Shown here one piece after another: positions 6,299-13,688 of a stretch of 17,593 nt of DNA; within the stretch, counting starts at the first letter, position 1; every line of letters starts with the position of its first letter. The notes under the pieces were generated by a model. That model worked only from the letters and a program-made list of their open reading frames with translations, was not told the origin of the DNA and searched no databases. The translations under genes were made by a program, and so were the position numbers. The stretch is from contig CAZWZG010000052.1 of the NCBI GenBank assembly GCA_964638245.1, forward strand, positions 1-17,593, given 5' to 3'. Origin of the DNA: CAZWZG01 sp964638245 (lineage in GTDB: Bacteria; Pseudomonadota; Alphaproteobacteria; Rhodobacterales; Rhodobacteraceae).

Positions 6299-7504
6299 AT
6301 GGCTGGAATTGTGATTGTTGGCGGCGGTCAGGCCGGGTTTTCGCTGGCGGCCAAGCTGCGCAGTCTTGCGTGCACTGACCCAATCACCCTGTTGTGCGAA
6401 GAAAGCGCCCCGCCCTATCAGCGCCCGCCCCTGTCCAAGGCGTATCTTCTGGGCGAGATGGAGCGTGAACGGCTCTTCTTCCGCCCCGAGGCCTTTTATG
6501 GCGAGCAGGACATCGATCTGCGCTTGGGAACAACCGTTCACTCCATCGATCCGGCGACCAAAACCGTTCAGACGTCAGACGGTGCGCTACCCTATACCCA
6601 TCTGGCCTTCACCACTGGATCGGTCGCGCGTCGCCTTCCCGCCAAGATGGGCGGATCGCTCGACGGCGTGCACGTCGTGCGCACGCTGAGCGACATCGAC
6701 ACCCTCGCCAAAGACGTCCGCCCCGGCGCCAAGGCCGTGATCATCGGGGGCGGCTACATCGGGCTTGAGGCCGCAGCGGTCGCCACGAAACGCGGGGTCG
6801 CCGTCACGCTTGTCGAGATGGCAGACCGGATCCTTCAACGGGTCGCGGCCCCTGAAACGTCCGACTTCTTTCGCGATCTTCACACCAGCCATGGCGTAGA
6901 CATTCTTGAAGGTATGGGGGTCGAAGCACTTGAAGGACAGTCGCGCGTGGAACGGGTCGTCCTGTCGGATGGCCGCGCGCTGGACGTCGATTTCGTGATT
7001 GCCGGGATCGGGATCCTCCCCGCCGACGAACTGGCCAAATCCGCCGGGCTGGACTGCGACAACGGGATCAAGGTCGACGCGCGCGGGCAAACCTCCGATC
7101 CTGCGATCTGGGCGGCTGGCGATTGCGCCTCCTTCCCCTATCGTGGCCAACGCATCCGCCTTGAAAGCGTCCAGAACGCGATCGACCAGGCCGAAGCGGT
7201 CGCGGCCAACATCATGGGCGCGGACACGGACTACGTCCCAAAGCCGTGGTTCTGGTCGGATCAATACGATGTGAAACTACAGATCGCAGGCCTGAACACC
7301 GGCTACGACCACGTCGCTGCGCGCAATGTGGAGGGCGCTCAAAGCCATTGGTACTATGCGGGTGATACCCTGTTGGCCGTCGATGCCATGAACGCGCCCC
7401 GGGACTACATGGTCGGCAAACGCTTGATCGAGGCCGGAAAGTCTCCCGACGCTAGCGTCATCGCGGACCCGACATCCGACCTCAAAGCGCTTCTGCGCCC
7501 ATGA
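6299..7504 (+). CDS. FAD-dependent NAD(P)H oxidoreductase, ferredoxin/rubredoxin/rhodocoxin-reductase-like
   Basis: A 401-residue flavoprotein of the oxygenase-coupled NADH:ferredoxin reductase type (putidaredoxin/rhodocoxin reductase relatives). FAD binding: GGGQAG at 8-13 and AAGDCASFP at 272-280. NADH binding: GGGYIGLEAAA at 150-160, with a Glu (VEM) at the end of the second strand, which usually favours NADH. APPYQRPPLSK at 37-47 and WFWSDQYDVKLQIAG at 317-331 are both typical of the family. It would pass electrons from NAD(P)H to a small iron-sulfur protein, but no ferredoxin, rubredoxin or P450 gene is in the window, so the partner is unknown. The ATG has only a weak site (GGAAAG, about 9 bp upstream). 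It overlaps rsmD by ATGA. Confidence 0.9.
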   Translation: MAGIVIVGGGQAGFSLAAKLRSLACTDPITLLCEESAPPYQRPPLSKAYLLGEMERERLFFRPEAFYGEQDIDLRLGTTVHSIDPATKTVQTSDGALPYTHLAFTTGSVARRLPAKMGGSLDGVHVVRTLSDIDTLAKDVRPGAKAVIIGGGYIGLEAAAVATKRGVAVTLVEMADRILQRVAAPETSDFFRDLHTSHGVDILEGMGVEALEGQSRVERVVLSDGRALDVDFVIAGIGILPADELAKSAGLDCDNGIKVDARGQTSDPAIWAAGDCASFPYRGQRIRLESVQNAIDQAEAVAANIMGADTDYVPKPWFWSDQYDVKLQIAGLNTGYDHVAARNVEGAQSHWYYAGDTLLAVDAMNAPRDYMVGKRLIEAGKSPDASVIADPTSDLKALLRP

Positions 7505-8055
7505 GGATCATTGCAGGGCGCTGGAAAGGGCACCGCCTTGCGGCACTCGGCAAAGGCGACACCACCGCCGCGCTTCGCCCCACACCTGACCGCGTCCGCG
7601 AAAGCCTGTTCAACATGCTCGCACACGGGTCGGGCACGACCCCAATTGACGGCGCGGTCGTGCTGGACCTTTTCGCAGGCACCGGCGCACTCGGCCTGGA
7701 AGCTCTATCGCGGGGCGCTGCAACAGCCACCTTCGTCGAGAACGGTCGCACGGCCTTGCGCCTTTTGCGCGAGAACATCGAGCGCACCGGTGCGGATGCC
7801 ACCATCATCACCCGCGACGCCACCAAGCTTGGCGATGCACCCGCCCCTGCAACGCTCGTCTTCCTTGATCCTCCTTACGGCAAGGGGCTGGGCACCAAGG
7901 CGATCCTGTCAGCGGTGGCAGGCGGCTGGATCGCAGAAGGCGCGACGATTGTCTGGGAAGAGGCCGCCGCGATGCGACCGCCCGAAGGCTTCACCCCACT
8001 CGATGCCCGCGTCTATGGGGGAACGCATGTTAGCGTCTTCACCTACGCGCCCTGA
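7501..8055 (+). CDS. rsmD: 16S rRNA (guanine(966)-N(2))-methyltransferase RsmD
   Basis: A 184-residue SAM-dependent methyltransferase that modifies G966 of 16S rRNA in the 30S subunit. The N-terminus MRIIAGRWKGHRL and TPDRVRESLFNML (28-40) are family signatures. SAM motif I is DLFAGTGALGLEALSRGA at 56-73, and the catalytic DPPYGKG lies at 123-129. The length is normal for the family. It starts in an ATGA overlap with the flavoprotein gene and its end overlaps the HAD gene by 29 bp, so all three are likely translated from one transcript. In many bacteria rsmD sits beside coaD or rpmF; that context is absent here. Confidence 0.95.
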   Translation: MRIIAGRWKGHRLAALGKGDTTAALRPTPDRVRESLFNMLAHGSGTTPIDGAVVLDLFAGTGALGLEALSRGAATATFVENGRTALRLLRENIERTGADATIITRDATKLGDAPAPATLVFLDPPYGKGLGTKAILSAVAGGWIAEGATIVWEEAAAMRPPEGFTPLDARVYGGTHVSVFTYAP

Positions 8056-8689
8056 CGCGGTTCTTTTCGATTGCGACGGTGTTCTCGTGGACAGCGAGCC
8101 GATCGCAGACCGCATTCTCGTAGAAAACTTCGCGCGATACGGCTTTGAAATCGACGTCGCCGAGGTCCACACGCTCTTTGCCGGGGGCACCATGAAAGGG
8201 GCTGGGGAAGAGGCCAAACGCCGCGGCGCTGCCATGCCCGAAAATTGGCTGGACGAGATTTACGACGAACTTCTGGGCGCGCTTGCGCTCGGCACCCCGA
8301 TCATTCCGGGCATCCGCGACCTTCTGGACCGACTTGATGCGGCGGGCATTCCTTACGCCATCGGCTCGAACGGCGCGCCGCGCAAAATGGAGATCACGCT
8401 GGGCCAGAATGACCTTTTGGAGCGGTTCGAGGGGCGGATCGTCTCGGCCCATGTCTTGGGGCGCGCCAAGCCGGACCCGGGCGTGTACCTTGAAGCCGCG
8501 CGCATTCTCGGGGTCGATCCGGCACAGACAGTCGTGATCGATGACAGCCCGTCAGGCGTGCGCGCCGGCGTTGCAGCGGGCGCGCGCGTACTTGGCTATG
8601 CCCCGCACTCGGATGCCGACCGGCTTCGGTCCCTTGGCGCAGAGGTGTTTTTCGACATGGCCGAGGTGCCAGACCTTATTGGGCTGTAA
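8027..8689 (+). CDS. HAD-superfamily phosphatase (phosphoglycolate phosphatase/beta-phosphoglucomutase-like)
   Basis: A 220-residue HAD subfamily IA hydrolase. All four motifs are visible: DCDGVLVDSE at 15-24 with Asp15 as nucleophile and Asp17 as acid/base, SNG at 114-116, AKPDPGVY with Lys148, and IDDSPSG with Asp172-Asp173 for magnesium. A helical cap (about 25-90) lies between motif I and II. It acts on a small phosphorylated metabolite that cannot be named from sequence. The start is ATG 8027 with GGGGGA just upstream; ATG 8015 in the same frame would add 4 residues. The gene begins inside rsmD (29 bp overlap), and its last 14 bp overlap the end of the convergent serine hydrolase gene. 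Confidence 0.88.
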   Translation: MLASSPTRPDAVLFDCDGVLVDSEPIADRILVENFARYGFEIDVAEVHTLFAGGTMKGAGEEAKRRGAAMPENWLDEIYDELLGALALGTPIIPGIRDLLDRLDAAGIPYAIGSNGAPRKMEITLGQNDLLERFEGRIVSAHVLGRAKPDPGVYLEAARILGVDPAQTVVIDDSPSGVRAGVAAGARVLGYAPHSDADRLRSLGAEVFFDMAEVPDLIGL

Positions 8690-9623
8690 CCATCGCCCGC
8701 GCAGCAGGTGCCAGAACCGTTTGTTCAAGCGCCCTCAGATCCTCGTTCGAGGCGCACACATCATAGCTCACAGCCATCGTAAGTCCTTGCGGCAGAACAA
8801 AAAGCGCGGCTCCGCTTCCCCGTCGAAACAGGCACAGCCCACCATAATGCCACAGGTTCGGGCCCGCCGACGTGTCCCGGATCAGAACCCCGGGACCATA
8901 GTCAACGCCCGGAGCCGCCGAAACACGCGGCGCGTCGCCATGCAATTCATAGCGCGCACCGAACACGGCCAGATCCAGCATCGACATCGCCCACCCCCCG
9001 TAGGCCAAACCGCTGCCCTGCCCTTCGCGGTTTTCCGCAGATGTCAGACCCGTCAACACGCGCGCGCGGCATGCGTCCTCGGTCGTCTCGCCGGTGACAG
9101 CGGCGATAACCTCGCCAAGCACGGCGTAGTTTTCGTTGTTATAAGCATGGCCCGTCTCGCTCCGAAGGGGGCGGACCAAGGCGCGCTGCGTGACCAGAGC
9201 ATCCGTCAGGCTTCGCGGGTTCGTCGCCACCCGGATCGCGTTCTGCGTCTCGTCCGGCCCGAGCCCGCCCGTGTGCGTCAGGACATTCTCGACCGTCAGC
9301 GCGCCAGCGGGCGAGTTCCCCGCATCGATCACATCGCCGACGCGCGTGCCAAGCGTCAGCGCGCCTTCATCGATCAGGGCCATCACACAAGCGCCCGTGA
9401 TCATTTTGGAAATCGAATGGATGGGCCGGGCCGTTTCCAGCGAGGCCCCGATCGCCTCGCCGTAAGCCATCTCACCGTTGTGCATCACGGCAATCGCGCT
9501 GTCGCGCGCGCCGACCGATGTCACCCAGTCCCGCCAAAGGGATAGAACCGCCTCAGAAGCGCTCAAGGACGTGCCAATCGTAGCAATGAAAAACAGGAGG
9601 GCCGCGCACCGTGTGCCCCGCAC
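8676..9623 (-). CDS. Secreted serine hydrolase, beta-lactamase (class C)/PBP4-like fold
   Basis: A 315-residue protein of the beta-lactamase/penicillin-binding-protein superfamily (COG1680 type). A signal peptide is visible (hydrophobic stretch 8-19, likely cleavage near SLSA at 19-22). SxxK is SISK at 70-73. The YxN motif is YNN at 161-163 within GHAYNNENYAVLGEVI, and HYGG at 259-262 stands where the third (K/H)TG box should be. These suggest a peptidase, esterase or D-aminopeptidase; genuine beta-lactam resistance is not implied. The start is GTG 9623: it is the only one that retains the signal peptide, and it lies 7 bp after the map stop, so it is probably co-transcribed with map. The 3' end overlaps the HAD gene by 14 bp on the other strand. 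Confidence 0.85.
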   Translation of the reverse strand: MRGTRCAALLFFIATIGTSLSASEAVLSLWRDWVTSVGARDSAIAVMHNGEMAYGEAIGASLETARPIHSISKMITGACVMALIDEGALTLGTRVGDVIDAGNSPAGALTVENVLTHTGGLGPDETQNAIRVATNPRSLTDALVTQRALVRPLRSETGHAYNNENYAVLGEVIAAVTGETTEDACRARVLTGLTSAENREGQGSGLAYGGWAMSMLDLAVFGARYELHGDAPRVSAAPGVDYGPGVLIRDTSAGPNLWHYGGLCLFRRGSGAALFVLPQGLTMAVSYDVCASNEDLRALEQTVLAPAARAMVTAQ

Positions 9624-9630
9624 GCGCGGC

Positions 9631-10464
9631 CTAGCCCCATGTCGGGTGGAACTTGCCCCCGGGAGAGCCGGTGAAAATCTCGACCCCGTCCGCGGTCACA
9701 CCCACCGAATGCTCGAACTGCGCCGAAAGACGTCCGTCGCGCGTCACAGCTGTCCAGTCGTCGCCCAGCACCTTGGTTTCGGGGCGCCCCAAGTTCACCA
9801 TCGGCTCGATCGTAAAGATCATGCCTTCTTCCAGCACCGCGCCCGTCCCGCGGCGCCCGTAGTGCAGCACATTGGGCGGCGCGTGGAACACACGGCCCAG
9901 CCCGTGGCCGCAGAAATCGCGCACAACCGACATGCGCTCGCTTTCCACGTAAGTCTGGATCGCATGGCCAATGTCACCAAACGTATTGCCCGGCTTCACC
10001 GCCGCGATCCCGCGCATCAAAGCTTCATGGGTAACTTCAATCAGGCGCATGGCATACGGCTTTGGACTGCCCACGATATACATCCGCGACGTATCCCCGA
10101 ACCAGCCGTCGACGATCACCGTGACGTCCACATTCAGGATGTCGCCATCCTTCAGGACATCATCCTTGCGCCCCGGGATCTTGTTGCCCGGAATACCGTG
10201 GCAAACCACATGGTTCGCACTGATGCAGGATTCGTGCTGATAGCCCTTGTAGCCCACCGTTGCCGAAGTTGCGCCCGCTGCGTCCACAGCCGCGCGAATG
10301 GCCTCATTGATCGCACCGGTTGTCGTGCCGGGCGCGATCATCGGGGCAATATCGTCAAGGATCTGGGCCGCAAGGCCACCAGCCACGCGCATGCCTTCGT
10401 AATCCGCAGTCTCGTAGATGCGAATGCCGTCTTTTGTGATGCGACCGCGCGGTTTGTCGTCCAC
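9631..10464 (-). CDS. map: Type I methionine aminopeptidase
   Basis: A 277-residue cytoplasmic enzyme that removes the initiator methionine from new proteins. All metal and active-site residues are recognisable: His89 (VCHGIP), Asp113 (NVDV), Asp124 (GDTSRMY), His187 (GHGLG), Glu220 (TIEPM) and Glu251 (QFEHS). It carries an N-terminal extension (about 15 residues before ETADYEGMRVAGG), common in alphaproteobacterial MetAP. The start is GTG 10464; AGAAGGAGT lies about 7 bp upstream and no ATG precedes the conserved region. It sits 74 bp downstream of sfsA and 7 bp upstream of the serine hydrolase, all on the minus strand. Confidence 0.95.
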   Translation of the reverse strand: MDDKPRGRITKDGIRIYETADYEGMRVAGGLAAQILDDIAPMIAPGTTTGAINEAIRAAVDAAGATSATVGYKGYQHESCISANHVVCHGIPGNKIPGRKDDVLKDGDILNVDVTVIVDGWFGDTSRMYIVGSPKPYAMRLIEVTHEALMRGIAAVKPGNTFGDIGHAIQTYVESERMSVVRDFCGHGLGRVFHAPPNVLHYGRRGTGAVLEEGMIFTIEPMVNLGRPETKVLGDDWTAVTRDGRLSAQFEHSVGVTADGVEIFTGSPGGKFHPTWG

Positions 10465-10538
10465 GACCTGGACTCCTTCTCAATTGCGCTCTTCTTAATA
10501 GAACCCGTGGCTTTGGGCCAGTGGCGGAGCGTCGCGGG

Positions 10539-11237
10539 CTAAAAAGCGATCCGCTGGCTCAGGGTTATGCCTTGGGGCGAGATATTGGTGCCATAGACCA
10601 AAACGTCAACACCCCCAGCGCGCGCTGCTTCAAAGGCGCGCGCGTAAGTTGGATCAAGGTCACCAGCAACGCCAAACCGATCCGCCCCCGTCATTTGCAC
10701 GCAATAGAGCATCACCGCGCGCCCACCGTCGCGCGCAATCCGCTGAAGCTCGCCCAGGTGCTTGGCGCCCCGTGCGGTGACGCAATCGGGAAACTCGGCC
10801 AGCCCGGGTTCGCGCATCAGATGCACATTCTTGATCTCGACATAAGCGTCCGGCAGCCCCGGTTCGGACAACAGGAAATCGATGCGAGAGTTGGTGCCGT
10901 ATTTCTGCTCAGGGCGGATCGAACTGTACCCCGTCAACTCGGGCACCCGACCCGCGCGCAATGCTTCGCCCACGATCCGGTTCGGGGCCGTCGCATCGAT
11001 CCCGGCCCAGCCACCGCCCGGCAATTCCACCAACCGCCAGCCGTATTTCAGCTTTTTCTTGGGGTCATCGTTGGGTTCCAGCCAGACTCGCAACCCTTCA
11101 TCCTTCAGCCCCAGCATCGCACCGGGGTTGGGGCAATGGGCCACAACCTCTTCCCCCGTCTCCAGCCGGATATCGGCCAGAAAGCGTTTGTAGCGCCGGA
11201 TCAGGGTTCCGGGGACAAGGGGGCGTGGAAACTCCAT
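10539..11237 (-). CDS. sfsA: SfsA family protein (sugar fermentation stimulation protein homologue)
   Basis: A 232-residue SfsA protein, a normal family length. SfsA was named as a nucleic-acid-binding regulator of maltose metabolism in E. coli, but its exact role is uncertain; the domain resembles an OB fold plus a PD-(D/E)xK nuclease core. Visible signatures: PRPLVPGTLIRRYKRFLAD (4-22), HCPNPGAM (34-41), SRIDFLL (117-123) and YVEIKNV (132-138), whose Asp120, Glu134 and Lys136 fit a D...ExK active site, and FPDCVTARGAKHLGEL (149-164). ATG 11237 starts at the conserved MEFPRPL end; the frame is open further upstream but runs antisense through the neighbour. No good ribosome site precedes it, only AGG. 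It is divergent from the CinA-like gene by 46 bp. Confidence 0.93.
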   Translation of the reverse strand: MEFPRPLVPGTLIRRYKRFLADIRLETGEEVVAHCPNPGAMLGLKDEGLRVWLEPNDDPKKKLKYGWRLVELPGGGWAGIDATAPNRIVGEALRAGRVPELTGYSSIRPEQKYGTNSRIDFLLSEPGLPDAYVEIKNVHLMREPGLAEFPDCVTARGAKHLGELQRIARDGGRAVMLYCVQMTGADRFGVAGDLDPTYARAFEAARAGGVDVLVYGTNISPQGITLSQRIAF

Positions 11238-11254
11238 GCCGCGCGGCCTATACC
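11226..11254 (+). promoter_or_regulatory. Candidate promoter for the CinA-like/GNAT/OmpA unit
   Basis: TGGAAA (11226-11231) and TATACC (11249-11254) stand 17 bp apart, each matching 4/6 of the sigma-70 consensus, giving a leader of about 23 nt. The -35 lies inside the sfsA coding start. On the minus strand the overlapping TATAGG (11252-11247) could be the sfsA -10, with a start site only a few bases before its ATG. Confidence 0.3.
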
Positions 11255-11283
11255 GAAGCGGAACGACCCACAAGGAGCGCCCC

Positions 11284-12021
11284 ATGACCCGACCCAGTGC
11301 CGCCATGCTCGTGATCGGCGACGAGATCCTGTCCGGGCGCACGCGGGACGCCAATATGTACCATCTGGCCGGGCAGTTGACCGAGCACGGTGTGGAGCTG
11401 CGCGAAGTACGCGTCGTCTCGGACGACCCGCAAGCCATCGTCAGCGCGGTTCAGGCGCTGTCTTCGGCCTATACCCATGTCTTCACGTCCGGCGGCATCG
11501 GCCCCACCCATGACGACATCACCGCCGACTGCGTCGCCGCCGCCTTTGGCGCCCCGATCGACGTGCGCGATGACGCACGTGCGATCCTTCAGGCCCATTA
11601 CGACCGCAACGGGCAGGACCTGAACGAAGCGCGTTTGCGCATGGCGCGGATTCCGGTTGGCGCAAAATTGATCGAGAACCCCGTCTCCGCCGCTCCAGGC
11701 TTTGTCCTGCAAAACGTGCACGTCTTAGCGGGCGTCCCCAAAATCTTCGAAGCCATGCTGGCAGGTGTCTTGCCCACAATCACAGGCGGCGCGCCTCTTC
11801 TGTCCCGCACCGTCCGCGTCGAGCGTGGCGAAGGTGACATCGCAGGTCCCCTGACCGCTTTGAGCGAAACCTTCGATGACCTGTCTTTCGGCTCTTACCC
11901 GTTCCAAAAGAACGGCGCGTTTGGCACCAATATCGTGGTGCGCGGCACCGATCCTGAACGGCTCGACGCCGCTGAAGCCGCGCTGATCTCCGCCTTTGGG
12001 GACGCCGTTGGAGCGGCCTGA
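11284..12021 (+). CDS. CinA N-terminal-domain/MoaB-like (molybdopterin-binding fold) protein, no C-terminal amidase domain
   Basis: A 245-residue protein of the COG1058 type. GDEILSGRTRDAN at 12-24 and TSGGIGPTHDDIT at 68-80 are the MoCF/MoaB-fold signatures. In CinA this N-terminal domain (COG1058) has ADP-ribose/NAD pyrophosphatase activity, and the C-terminal domain is a nicotinamide-mononucleotide amidase. The amidase domain is absent here: the protein ends soon after the first domain (about 170) plus a small linking domain (about 175-245). A molybdopterin-biosynthetic role is possible but not shown. AAGGAG lies upstream of ATG 11284 at good spacing. The last 14 bp overlap the GNAT gene. 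It is the first gene of a three-gene plus-strand run. Confidence 0.87.
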   Translation: MTRPSAAMLVIGDEILSGRTRDANMYHLAGQLTEHGVELREVRVVSDDPQAIVSAVQALSSAYTHVFTSGGIGPTHDDITADCVAAAFGAPIDVRDDARAILQAHYDRNGQDLNEARLRMARIPVGAKLIENPVSAAPGFVLQNVHVLAGVPKIFEAMLAGVLPTITGGAPLLSRTVRVERGEGDIAGPLTALSETFDDLSFGSYPFQKNGAFGTNIVVRGTDPERLDAAEAALISAFGDAVGAA

Positions 12022-12706
12022 CCAACAATCGCTTCTGGCGGCACTGGACGCCACATGGCCCCCGGCCAAGGTCTGGGAGGACGGGCCGCTGCGCCATGCG
12101 GACGGGCAAGGCGGCGGTAAGCGCGTGTCGGCAACCCGCCTGACCGGGCAGCTTGAGGATGCAGCGGCCGCTCTGGCAACGACGCCTCTCATCCAGGTTC
12201 CCGATGGCGCGGATGCGCTCGAAGGGCATCTGGCCGCCACGCACGACCCGGTTGATCCCACAGCCTTTTTCGCCATCAAAGCGCAGACCATCGCCGCGCG
12301 GCACCCCGAGATCTACCTCGCCGACGCGCCCGTGGCCGCGATGCGGCGAATCTGGGCCGAAGACGGCGTCGGACCTGCGCGACTGGCCGTCATGGACCGT
12401 GTGAGGGGGCCAAAGACCTGCCTTTTGGCCCGCGATGCGGGCGGCGTGGCGGGCGTGGCCTTTGTCGCCGCTGCTGGCGATGTCGCGATGCTGCATGCGC
12501 TTTACGTCCCCAAATACGCCCGCCGAAAGGGGCTCGCCGGGCGCATGACCCGCGCGGCTGCGGATTGGGCGCTCTCCCATGGCGCGCCTACGCTGGCCCT
12601 CGCCGTCGTACGCGCCAATGCGCCCGCAATCGCGCTTTATGAAGGGCTCGGGATGACACCTGCAGGCGGATACCATTACCGCGTGTTGAAACAGGACTGG
12701 GCATAG
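12008..12706 (+). CDS. GNAT-family N-acetyltransferase
   Basis: A 232-residue acetyltransferase. The GNAT core is at the C-terminus: MLHALYVPKYARRKGLAGRM (161-180) carries the acetyl-CoA loop RRKGLAG, and ANAPAIALYEGLGM (203-216) is the usual motif B. The N-terminal 100 residues (ATWPPAKVWEDGPLRHADGQGGGKRVSATR) are typical of a GNAT subgroup I recall from Rhodobacteraceae; the acceptor is unknown. The start is uncertain: TTG 12008 has GGGGA 5 bp upstream, and another TTG at 11996 would add 4 residues. Either way it begins inside the CinA-like gene, so translational coupling is likely. Its stop is 1 bp before the outer GTG candidate for the OmpA gene. Confidence 0.85.
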   Translation: MERPDQQSLLAALDATWPPAKVWEDGPLRHADGQGGGKRVSATRLTGQLEDAAAALATTPLIQVPDGADALEGHLAATHDPVDPTAFFAIKAQTIAARHPEIYLADAPVAAMRRIWAEDGVGPARLAVMDRVRGPKTCLLARDAGGVAGVAFVAAAGDVAMLHALYVPKYARRKGLAGRMTRAAADWALSHGAPTLALAVVRANAPAIALYEGLGMTPAGGYHYRVLKQDWA

Positions 12707-12707
12707 C

Positions 12708-13688
12708 GTGGTTCGACCGCTACCAATTGAGCAAATGGGGAGTGGACACCGATTTCTGATCGCTTTGGCGATGGCAGCTTTTCCGATTGCTGCGGGCGCG
12801 CAACCTGCAGCGACCCTTCCTGCATTCCTTCCCCAAGGCGCTGAAATCACCGGGGAAACCCGGCGCGACAACGCCAGCGCGACGCTTCCGATTTCCGGCT
12901 GGGACCGCGCCGAAGGTGTCATTTCGGTTGTGGCGCGCGGTGTGGTCGAACGCCGCGCCTGGCGTATTTCGGGCGAACAACTTGAAACACTGACCCTCAT
13001 CGAAACGGCCATTGCCGCGCTGGAACGGGGCGGGTTTGCAACGCTGTTTCGCTGCGAAACGCGGTCCTGCGGCGGCTTCGACTTCCGCTTCCAGTTGGAC
13101 CTGATCGGCGAACCGGCCATGCATGTCGACCTCGGCGACTTCCGCTATGCGCTTCTGGAACGGGGCGAAGCCGAAAAGCTGGCCCTCGTTGTCAGCCGTT
13201 CGGACGGCGCGGGATACGTACACGTCACCCGCGTCGGCCCGGCCGCCGCGCAAGTGCCGACGGCTCAGGCAACACCCGAAACGGTCATTGTTGCCCCCGC
13301 CAGCGACCTGCCCCTCGCCGACGCCCTTCGCCAACTTGGACGCACGGTGCTCAGCGATCTCGAATTCGAAAGTGGATCCGCTTCCCTTGGCCCCGCCACG
13401 TTCCAAAGCCTCACCGATCTTGGGCAATTGATGACCGAGGTTCCGACGCTTTCGGTTGTCCTTGTCGGGCACACCGACGCCGAAGGCAGCCTTGAGGCCA
13501 ACATCGCTCTCTCCAAACGCCGCGCCGACGCCGTGCGCCAACGCCTGATCGACGTCTACGGCATCGCGCCCGAGCGTCTGCAATCAGAAGGCATCGGTTA
13601 TCTGTCCCCCATCGCCTCCAACGCCACCGACGCCGGGCGCGAGGCCAACCGACGCGTCGAAGTGGTCGTATCGGTCACGGATTTCTAG
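12708..13688 (+). CDS. Secreted OmpA-family (peptidoglycan-binding C-terminal domain) protein with CG-type N-terminal domain
   Basis: A 326-residue envelope protein. A signal peptide (hydrophobic 16-30, cleavage near AGAQ at 29-32) leads to an N-terminal domain of about 170 residues, then an OmpA/MotB-like domain (about 215-326) with VGHTDAEGS (253-261), NIALSKRRADAVRQRL and NRRVEVVV, the peptidoglycan diaminopimelate-binding set. The N-terminal domain has CETRSCGG (Cys116 and Cys121) and ends near GYVHVTRV, a pattern I recall from DUF4892-OmpA proteins; that identification is by memory. The start is uncertain: GTG 12708 is 1 bp after the GNAT stop with AGGA 11 bp upstream, while ATG 12735 (MGSGHRFLIALAM) also yields a good signal peptide. 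The stop is part of a CTAG shared with the convergent LysR gene. Confidence 0.85.
   Translation: MVRPLPIEQMGSGHRFLIALAMAAFPIAAGAQPAATLPAFLPQGAEITGETRRDNASATLPISGWDRAEGVISVVARGVVERRAWRISGEQLETLTLIETAIAALERGGFATLFRCETRSCGGFDFRFQLDLIGEPAMHVDLGDFRYALLERGEAEKLALVVSRSDGAGYVHVTRVGPAAAQVPTAQATPETVIVAPASDLPLADALRQLGRTVLSDLEFESGSASLGPATFQSLTDLGQLMTEVPTLSVVLVGHTDAEGSLEANIALSKRRADAVRQRLIDVYGIAPERLQSEGIGYLSPIASNATDAGREANRRVEVVVSVTDF

Noticed and set aside
8541..9545. A 334-codon plus-strand open frame opposite the serine hydrolase
   Set aside because: Antisense to a gene with signal peptide and catalytic motifs; no domain pattern of its own.
9478..10542. A 354-codon plus-strand open frame opposite map
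   Set aside because: Antisense to an enzyme with its full metal-ligand set; composition (His/Arg/Ala-rich) and lack of a ribosome site mark it as a shadow.
12008..12706. A start for the GNAT gene at ATG further inside the frame
   Set aside because: It would delete the ATWP...GGGKRVSATR N-terminal region that looks conserved in the family; TTG at 12008 or 11996 is preferred.
11780..13120. A long minus-strand open frame (446 codons) opposite the CinA-like, GNAT and OmpA genes
   Set aside because: It is rich in Arg, Pro and Ser, has no recognisable domain and mirrors three well-supported genes on the plus strand; a GC-rich antisense shadow.
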